Below, one piece after another: positions 59,335-64,000 of a stretch of DNA of 64,000 nt. Position 1 is the first letter of the stretch. Every line of letters starts with the position of its first letter. The notes beneath the pieces are model-generated. The model worked only from the letters and a program-made list of their open reading frames with translations, ran no database searches and had not been told where the DNA came from. A program made the translations under genes and the position numbers. This DNA comes from an uncultured Sphaerochaeta sp. (lineage in GTDB: Bacteria > Spirochaetota > Spirochaetia > Sphaerochaetales > Sphaerochaetaceae): positions 2,319,715 to 2,383,714 of the forward strand of contig NZ_OY781873.1 of assembly GCF_963677075.1 (NCBI RefSeq), written 5' to 3'.

Positions 59335-59379
59335 AAAATAATATGTATAGTTGCTAGTGTCAAGTATTCATACTAGCAA
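59335..59379 (-). promoter_or_regulatory. Promoter and inverted-repeat operator of the flavoprotein-rhodanese gene
   Basis: On the minus strand TTGACA (59363-59358) is followed by 17 bases and TATTTT (59340-59335). A perfect inverted repeat TTGCTAGT (59351-59358) and ACTAGCAA (59372-59379), with a nested AGTATTCATACT, covers the -35 element. The regulator is unknown. Confidence 0.55.
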
Positions 59380-59453
59380 TCGTTATTTTTTTCTTGAATG
59401 AAGAATTTTTCTGTTCCAAACGCTATATTTTTGTGCTAATTACCTACTTCAAT

Positions 59454-59487
59454 ACAAGAGGAGGTGCTGCAAAGCACCCCCTCTTGT
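59454..59487 (-). terminator. Hairpin after the FadH-type reductase gene
   Basis: A 15-bp stem (ACAAGAGG.GGTGCT and its complement, one mismatch) closes on a 4-base loop that reads GCAA on the plus strand and TTGC in the minus-strand transcript. It lies just past the stop of the reductase. No T-tract follows on the minus strand. Confidence 0.65.
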
Positions 59488-59510
59488 TGAGAAATATGTG
59501 TATGAAAGGA

Positions 59511-61421
59511 TTAGATACAGCGAACTGCGTGGAATCCATGGTGCACTGCAGAGAGAATATTATCTGGATTCTCAGCATCCCCTACCAAGGCACAGTCGAC
59601 CTTGTCAGAAAGTGCATCATACAACTCTGTATTTGCCTTGTATCCAGCAGCAATTGCAACGGTATCGGCTTCAAGGGTATGTTTCTTGCCGTCCTTCTCA
59701 TAGATGACCTTGCCATCTTCAAATGAGAGCACCTTTGCAGAAGTCACACTCTTCACCTTGCAGTCCTCGATCAACTGACGAAGTGCCTGGTCATTGTTCT
59801 TGCAGTGTCTTGTGGTTGCAAGAATCTCAGGGAGCATCTCGATCATGGTTACAGAATCTGCCTTCTCTGCACAGTGACAGGCGGTCTCACATCCGACCAA
59901 GCCAGCTCCAACCACAACAACCTTCTTTCCATAGGTTTTCTTGTTGGTCAGTAGGTCATTTGCCCCCGTTACCCAATCCTGGTCAATTCCCTTGATCGGA
60001 GGCATAATGGGCGTTGCTCCGGTAGCGAAAATCACCTTGTCGTAACCGCCAGCAAGAACTTCTTCAGGAGTTCCGTCCTTCATAAGTGAAACCTTCACGC
60101 TACTACGGTGCAGTTTTCCAACCAAGTAGTCGACGTAGTCCTTCACGTCCTTCTTGAAGCGTGGTCCACCTGCTGCAAGCAACAATCCACCAAGCACGTT
60201 ACGTTTCTCCCACAATTCTACCTGCATGCCTCTCTGCTCTGCAGTCAGTGCAGCCACAATACCACCAGGACCACCACCGATGACCAGGATACGCTTGCTG
60301 GAATCATCTTTACCGACAGGATAATAATCCTCAGCGAAAGCAAGCGGGTTCACAGCACAATGCAGAATCTTTCCACTGAAACCAGCAAAGAGACACTCAT
60401 TACAGCCGATACAGGGAGTAATGTCGTAGGTTTCATGTTTCTTGACCTTCTGGACCCAGTAAGGGTCAGCGATAGCCATATGCCCCAGTCCGATCATATC
60501 AGCTTTTCCATCCTGCAAGGCAGCTTCTGCATCTGCAGGATTCTGCATTTTTCCTTGTGACAGTACAGGTACCGTTACATGCTTCTTGATCTCTGCGGCA
60601 ACTGGCAATTGTACCATTGGTGGTTGATAAACGGTATTGATTGCCTTGTACCAAGCCTCATAACAACCAACATCAACATGGAGTGCATCGACACCAGCTT
60701 CCTCAAGTATCTTTGCCATTGCAGTTCCTTCGTCAAGCTCCCTACCCCCTTCCACTCCGTGGTACGGGGTGAACTTGTAAAGAATCGGGAAGTTCGGTCC
60801 TACAGCCTGACGAATTGCCTTCACACACTCTACTGAGAAACGCATACGGTTTTCCAAGCTACCACCATATTCATCAGTGCGCTTGTTCCAGAGGGTTGAC
60901 TGGAACTGGTCCATCAAATACCCACCATATCCATGTAGCTCGACTGCATCTGCCCCAGCGTTCTTGGCAGTTGCAGCTCCTTCTGCCATCTTTGTGACGA
61001 GGAACTGGATATCTTCTTTGCTGAAAGCCTTGCATTTCACTTCAGGAAACCAGAATGAATCGACTTCACTTGCAGAGTATGGTCGTACATCACCGGTGGT
61101 GAACTGCATTCTTCCCAATCCTGGGGTAAGCTGGATACAAAGTTTTGCACCATGATTATGGATACGTCGAGCAAGGAAATTCATCTGCTCGAATGCTTTT
61201 GCAGTACCAAGTACATTACATGCCTTTGCTTCATACTCCATGGTAACCTGATTTGCACCAGTAATAATGAGTGCAAAACCACCCTTGGCGCGCTCTTCAT
61301 AGTAACGAATGGATCTGTCGGAGAAGGAACCGTCAGCGTTTGTCTGGGTTCCCATCGGTGCCATGTATGTGCGGTTTCGCAATTTCATGCCTGCAATGCG
61401 TGTCTGTTCTAAAAGTTTCAT
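59511..61421 (-). CDS. NADH:flavin oxidoreductase / 2,4-dienoyl-CoA reductase-type iron-sulfur flavoenzyme
   Basis: The protein is 636 residues from ATG 61421, chosen for the GAGAGG ribosome site; the frame is open further up but only through the promoter and operators. The old-yellow-enzyme barrel comes first (KLRNRTYMAPMG, NAGADAVELHGYGGYLMDQF, NKRTDEYGGSLENRMRF). A 4Fe-4S motif follows (CIGCNECLFAGFSGKILHC), then FAD/NAD(P)H domains (LVIGGGPGGIVAALTAEQRG; VVVGAGLVGCETACHCAEKA). This layout is that of FadH, enoate reductases and related enzymes. The natural substrate is unknown. A TetR-family gene is divergent. Confidence 0.92.
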   Translation of the reverse strand: MKLLEQTRIAGMKLRNRTYMAPMGTQTNADGSFSDRSIRYYEERAKGGFALIITGANQVTMEYEAKACNVLGTAKAFEQMNFLARRIHNHGAKLCIQLTPGLGRMQFTTGDVRPYSASEVDSFWFPEVKCKAFSKEDIQFLVTKMAEGAATAKNAGADAVELHGYGGYLMDQFQSTLWNKRTDEYGGSLENRMRFSVECVKAIRQAVGPNFPILYKFTPYHGVEGGRELDEGTAMAKILEEAGVDALHVDVGCYEAWYKAINTVYQPPMVQLPVAAEIKKHVTVPVLSQGKMQNPADAEAALQDGKADMIGLGHMAIADPYWVQKVKKHETYDITPCIGCNECLFAGFSGKILHCAVNPLAFAEDYYPVGKDDSSKRILVIGGGPGGIVAALTAEQRGMQVELWEKRNVLGGLLLAAGGPRFKKDVKDYVDYLVGKLHRSSVKVSLMKDGTPEEVLAGGYDKVIFATGATPIMPPIKGIDQDWVTGANDLLTNKKTYGKKVVVVGAGLVGCETACHCAEKADSVTMIEMLPEILATTRHCKNNDQALRQLIEDCKVKSVTSAKVLSFEDGKVIYEKDGKKHTLEADTVAIAAGYKANTELYDALSDKVDCALVGDAENPDNILSAVHHGFHAVRCI

Positions 61422-61472
61422 CTTTCGTTCCTCTCCTGTATTGAGTTTTCTGATTAAGTACTTGGTGGTTAT

Positions 61473-61535
61473 ATTACTCGGGTAATACTTTGTTGTACTT
61501 GGGTACACCTTAGCAAACCAATCATGTGTTGTCAA
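61473..61535 (-). promoter_or_regulatory. Promoter of the FadH-type gene with two TetR-type operators
   Basis: On the minus strand TTGACA (61535-61530), 17 bases, TAAGGT (61512-61507). Palindromes TGTACTTGGGTACA (61494-61507) and ATTACTCGGGTAAT (61473-61486) share the core TACTyGGGTA, are centred 21 bases (two helical turns) apart and sit on the transcription start. A weaker half site TACTTGG is at about 61459. They lie between the reductase and the divergent TetR gene. Confidence 0.7.
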
Positions 61536-61625
61536 TACTATTTTATCGATATATGGCTATCCATCATGCACACTTGTTGAATGAGGATGCTTCTGGTAGA
61601 GTTTGGAGCGAAGGGAGATCGTGGT

Positions 61626-62198
61626 ATGGACATGAAGGCACAGATTATTGCCAAGGGGAATGAGCTTTTCAAAGATAAGGGGTATGAGAAAGTTACCGTG
61701 AATGATATCTGTGAAGCCTGTGGCATTACGAAGACCACGTTCTATTATCATCTGAAGTCAAAACAGGACATTCTGTTGCAAAGCTATGATATTATCGTTG
61801 ACAATCTGACCCCAATGCTAAGACAGATGCTGCACTTACCTTCCTGTTGGGAGCAAATAAAACACCTCTTTGATTATCTCATCACTCAGTTCATAGCATT
61901 GGGACCTGAGTTGAACACTCAACTGTTGATCGTGAATCTTCAGAGGAAAGACCGTGCTCTACACCTAAGGAAACACTTAGAGGAGATTGCAATAGATATC
62001 ATCTCCTTAGGCCAAGAAAAAGGACAGTTTCTCAACAGCAATGAACCAAAGGTACTCTATGAAGCGGCGGCTTATATGTTTACTGGTTATGAGTATATGT
62101 GGTGCACTCTTTCTGGTGACTTTGCATGGAGGGAATTGTTTTTCCAATCCTTGGAAACATTGCTTGTGGTAACACCAGAACCGGTTAACTGCAACTAG
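61626..62198 (+). CDS. TetR/AcrR-family transcriptional regulator
   Basis: The protein is 190 residues from ATG 61626 (AAGGGAG eight bases upstream); a longer frame from 61581 lacks such a site. The N-terminal helix-turn-helix is typical: KAQIIAKGNELFKDKGYEKVTVNDICEACGITKTTFYYHLKSKQDIL. The ligand-binding C-terminal helices vary, with no assignable ligand. Divergent position and the two shared-core palindromes argue that it represses the FadH-type reductase gene and perhaps itself. Confidence 0.92.
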   Translation: MDMKAQIIAKGNELFKDKGYEKVTVNDICEACGITKTTFYYHLKSKQDILLQSYDIIVDNLTPMLRQMLHLPSCWEQIKHLFDYLITQFIALGPELNTQLLIVNLQRKDRALHLRKHLEEIAIDIISLGQEKGQFLNSNEPKVLYEAAAYMFTGYEYMWCTLSGDFAWRELFFQSLETLLVVTPEPVNCN

Positions 62199-62312
62199 GT
62201 AAGCGGTTTGTAAGTATAAAAGATTCACAAACTATATAGTTTATTGATGCTTTATATCCTATTTATAGATTCTAATTATTATATTTGTTATTTATAGTAT
62301 TATATATCTATA

Positions 62313-62341
62313 TTGACAGAGAAATCGATCAGATGTAATCT
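62313..62341 (+). promoter_or_regulatory. Promoter giving a leaderless satD transcript
   Basis: TTGACA (62313-62318), 17 bases and TAATCT (62336-62341). The start codon begins six bases after the -10 element, at the expected transcription start, and no ribosome site precedes it. Confidence 0.55.
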
Positions 62342-62347
62342 ACTCTC

Positions 62348-63094
62348 ATGGACAACACACAACACTACGTCGCTATTATTGGTGACATTATTGACTCTCG
62401 GACTCTTACAAACCGAAAACAGGTCCAGATACAACTGCAGCAGGTCTTGCAGAGAGTAAACAGTTTTGCTTTTTTGGATACCTACAAACAAATCCTAGAT
62501 ATCTCACCCTTTTCATACTCTACTAAAAAACAAGTTCAGCTCACAAATGAGAAGAATTCGATTACTTCCTCCTTCACCATTACCCTAGGAGATGAGTTTC
62601 AGGGATTACTAAGTGATTGTTCTCATGTAGTTTCCATTGTTGATTATATTGAACGTCATATGTGGCCGGTACGTATCCGATTTGGTATCGGTATCGGAGA
62701 AATCCATACTGAAATCATCAAGGATTCACCGTTTGGAATGGACGGTCCTGCATATCATATTGCACGTGATATGCTAACTCACCTGAAGCAAAGCGAAAAA
62801 AAACATAAGGAACCATATACTACCACTCGAATCGGAATTATTAATGATGAGAATCTTTCTCTTATGCTCAACATGGCTTTTTCCCTCCTTTCAACCTTGA
62901 AAGAAGGCTGGACAGAAAAACAGCAGAAAACATTGCACACGTTCATGGAAGGAGGACAATATAACCAACAGAAAACAGCTGATTTGCTCGGTATCACACA
63001 ACCAACGGTGAATAGCGCATTATCTTCGGCTCATTTTTATACCTACTTGCATACGTTAGCTGGAATAACGAGCAGACTAAGTGAGGCATGTTAA
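62348..63094 (+). CDS. SatD-family protein with cyclase-like palm and C-terminal helix-turn-helix
   Basis: The protein is 248 residues. It opens VAIIGDIIDSR (residues 8-18), continues with ITLGDEFQGLL (GDEF at 81-84), RIRFGIGIGEIHTEI and FGMDGPAYHIARDML. These blocks match the SatD family. They also follow the order of metal and substrate motifs in class III nucleotide cyclases, which is my inference. The last third (GGQYNQQKTADLLGITQPTVNSALSSAHF) is a helix-turn-helix. It overlaps the DUF3307 membrane gene by 7 bases, a recurrent pairing. It may be a nucleotide-responsive regulator; the activity is unproven. Confidence 0.8.
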   Translation: MDNTQHYVAIIGDIIDSRTLTNRKQVQIQLQQVLQRVNSFAFLDTYKQILDISPFSYSTKKQVQLTNEKNSITSSFTITLGDEFQGLLSDCSHVVSIVDYIERHMWPVRIRFGIGIGEIHTEIIKDSPFGMDGPAYHIARDMLTHLKQSEKKHKEPYTTTRIGIINDENLSLMLNMAFSLLSTLKEGWTEKQQKTLHTFMEGGQYNQQKTADLLGITQPTVNSALSSAHFYTYLHTLAGITSRLSEAC

Positions 63095-63816
63095 TGAATA
63101 CTGATATTTTCCTGTTCTATCTCCTGTTACATATATTGGGTGACTACTACCTCCAGAGTGAAAGACTGGCAGCGTCAAAGAGAAACAAATATCCAGCGGT
63201 ACTGCTCCATAGTCTTATATATGCACTCCCATTTTTTACCTCACTAGCATTTATGCACCCTTCCCCGTCGTTGGTCAATTCACTTGTATTTCTCATCATT
63301 CTTCACGTTTGTATAGACACGGCAAAGTTCTTGTTTCACAGACTTGGAAAGTGCAAGGAATCCACACTATATCTGGCCGATCAAACAGTCCATCTCATCT
63401 CACTAGCAGGAGTGGCAACACTACTCATTCCAGCACCATTAGCTCCAGCTTCATGGCTTACCGGTTTGCTAAATTCCAGTAACTTTTGCCCTGATACCAT
63501 CCTTACCTGGGCTGTCAGTATCTTGATACTTGCTAAACCTTCCAATATTACCATCAAACACATTATTTCACGTTTAGGAAAGAAAGAAGAGACACCCCGA
63601 AATAATGCCGGGGCCATGATCGGTACCCTTGAGCGCTATATCATGATAATACTGCTCAGTCTTGGGCAGTTTGGTGCACTGGCTTTGGTGATGGCGGCAA
63701 AGTCAATTTCTCGCTATGAGATGCTCAAGGATAAGGATTTTGCAGAGTATTATCTTCTGGGCACTCTCTTGAGTATTCTCATTGTACTTGTAGTATGGCT
63801 ACTTCTCTTTTTTTGA
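63088..63816 (+). CDS. DUF3307 membrane protein
   Basis: This 242-residue protein has about six membrane segments. The N-terminus FYLLLHILGDYYLQSERLAASKRNKYPAVLLHSLIYAL carries the family's H-x(3)-D-x(4)-Q pattern, followed by IILHVCIDTAKFLFHRLG. A C-terminal pair of helices includes LERYIMIILLSLGQFGALALVMAAKSISRYEML. It is translationally coupled to satD. The function is unknown. Its end overlaps the convergent betaine permease gene by 18 bases. Confidence 0.85.
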   Translation: MLMNTDIFLFYLLLHILGDYYLQSERLAASKRNKYPAVLLHSLIYALPFFTSLAFMHPSPSLVNSLVFLIILHVCIDTAKFLFHRLGKCKESTLYLADQTVHLISLAGVATLLIPAPLAPASWLTGLLNSSNFCPDTILTWAVSILILAKPSNITIKHIISRLGKKEETPRNNAGAMIGTLERYIMIILLSLGQFGALALVMAAKSISRYEMLKDKDFAEYYLLGTLLSILIVLVVWLLLFF

Positions 63817-64000
63817 CATAGTGGCTTGTTGCTCTGTTCTCCCTGCATGACTTGTCTGATTCCAGGAGAGCAGACCAAATACCTGTTCCCCTATGAAAGC
63901 GAGCATGCTGATTACGATGGTGCCGGAGAGTACCAAGGCAGAGTTACGCAGGGTAAGTCCACTGATGATGATAGTCCCGAGTCCTTCCCCACCAATTACT
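63799..64000 (-). CDS. Osmoprotectant/glycine-betaine ABC permease, C-terminal part
   Basis: An open frame enters from the right edge and ends at TAG 63801-63799; about 67 residues are visible. VIGGEGLGTIIISGLTLRNSALVLSGTIVISMLAF resembles the last membrane segments of ProW/OpuB-type permeases (compare the GAGGLG-x(3)-G pattern). The rest is a short hydrophilic tail ending SKKEK. The remainder of the gene lies outside the window, so the substrate class is tentative. Confidence 0.65.
   Translation of the reverse strand, partial: VIGGEGLGTIIISGLTLRNSALVLSGTIVISMLAFIGEQVFGLLSWNQTSHAGRTEQQATMSKKEK

Noticed and set aside
1..64000. CRISPR arrays, tRNA or rRNA genes
   Set aside because: No regularly spaced repeats and no tRNA-like cloverleaf or rRNA sequence were noticed in the intergenic gaps by eye; a tRNA scan would settle short cases.

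Overview
The window looks like chromosomal DNA of a free-living or gut/sediment fermentative spirochaete close to Sphaerochaeta. This is inferred from the mix of ABC sugar, peptide and nucleoside importers, a GGDEF/HD-GYP signalling set, lipoproteins with spirochaete-style signal peptides and moderate GC; no database search was possible. Coding density is high. About fifty intact genes are visible, with three decayed genes and one insertion sequence. No tRNA, rRNA or CRISPR array was seen.

Left part (1-12 kb): a partial carboxynorspermidine/saccharopine dehydrogenase and arginine decarboxylase (polyamine synthesis), an SPFH membrane protein with a small ribbon-helix-helix partner, an exported nucleotidase, a MORN-repeat protein, a DUF72 protein, and a probable maltodextrin operon (binding protein, two permeases, 4-alpha-glucanotransferase) whose promoter contains two LacI-type half-operators.

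12-23 kb: a membrane diguanylate cyclase; a second sugar ABC operon whose first permease is destroyed by a 1796-bp IS4-superfamily (IS1634-like) element with a 5-bp target duplication plus two in-frame stops; and a c-di-GMP sensor pair (PAS protein and a binding-protein/PAS/GGDEF/HD-GYP protein).

23-33 kb: a DNA-damage block. DUF72, a catalytically dead Y-family polymerase (ImuB-like) and a DnaE2-like polymerase form one overlapping operon with no imuA, under a near-leaderless promoter embedded in a 41-bp palindrome. A class II photolyase converges on it. Next come an acetolactate-synthase-like TPP enzyme coupled to a DsrE protein, a frameshifted lipoprotein gene and a Nudix hydrolase.

33-48 kb: an oligopeptide ABC operon with a fused double ATPase; a 438-bp divergent gap with a strong promoter and a long leader; an orphan exported protein; then DeoR regulator, MtnP-family phosphorylase, MtnA-family isomerase and a BMP-type nucleoside ABC importer, which together read as a nucleoside uptake and ribose-phosphate salvage operon.

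48-64 kb: a GGDEF gene coupled to an unknown 157-aa protein, a ClC channel/transporter with CBS domains, a 940-aa lipoprotein with a glycosidase-like core, an alpha/beta-hydrolase pseudogene, an S41-type lipoprotein, a CoA-disulfide-reductase/rhodanese fusion, an old-yellow-enzyme/FadH-type reductase divergent from a TetR regulator with paired operators, a SatD-DUF3307 pair with a leaderless promoter, and the 3' end of a glycine-betaine-type permease.
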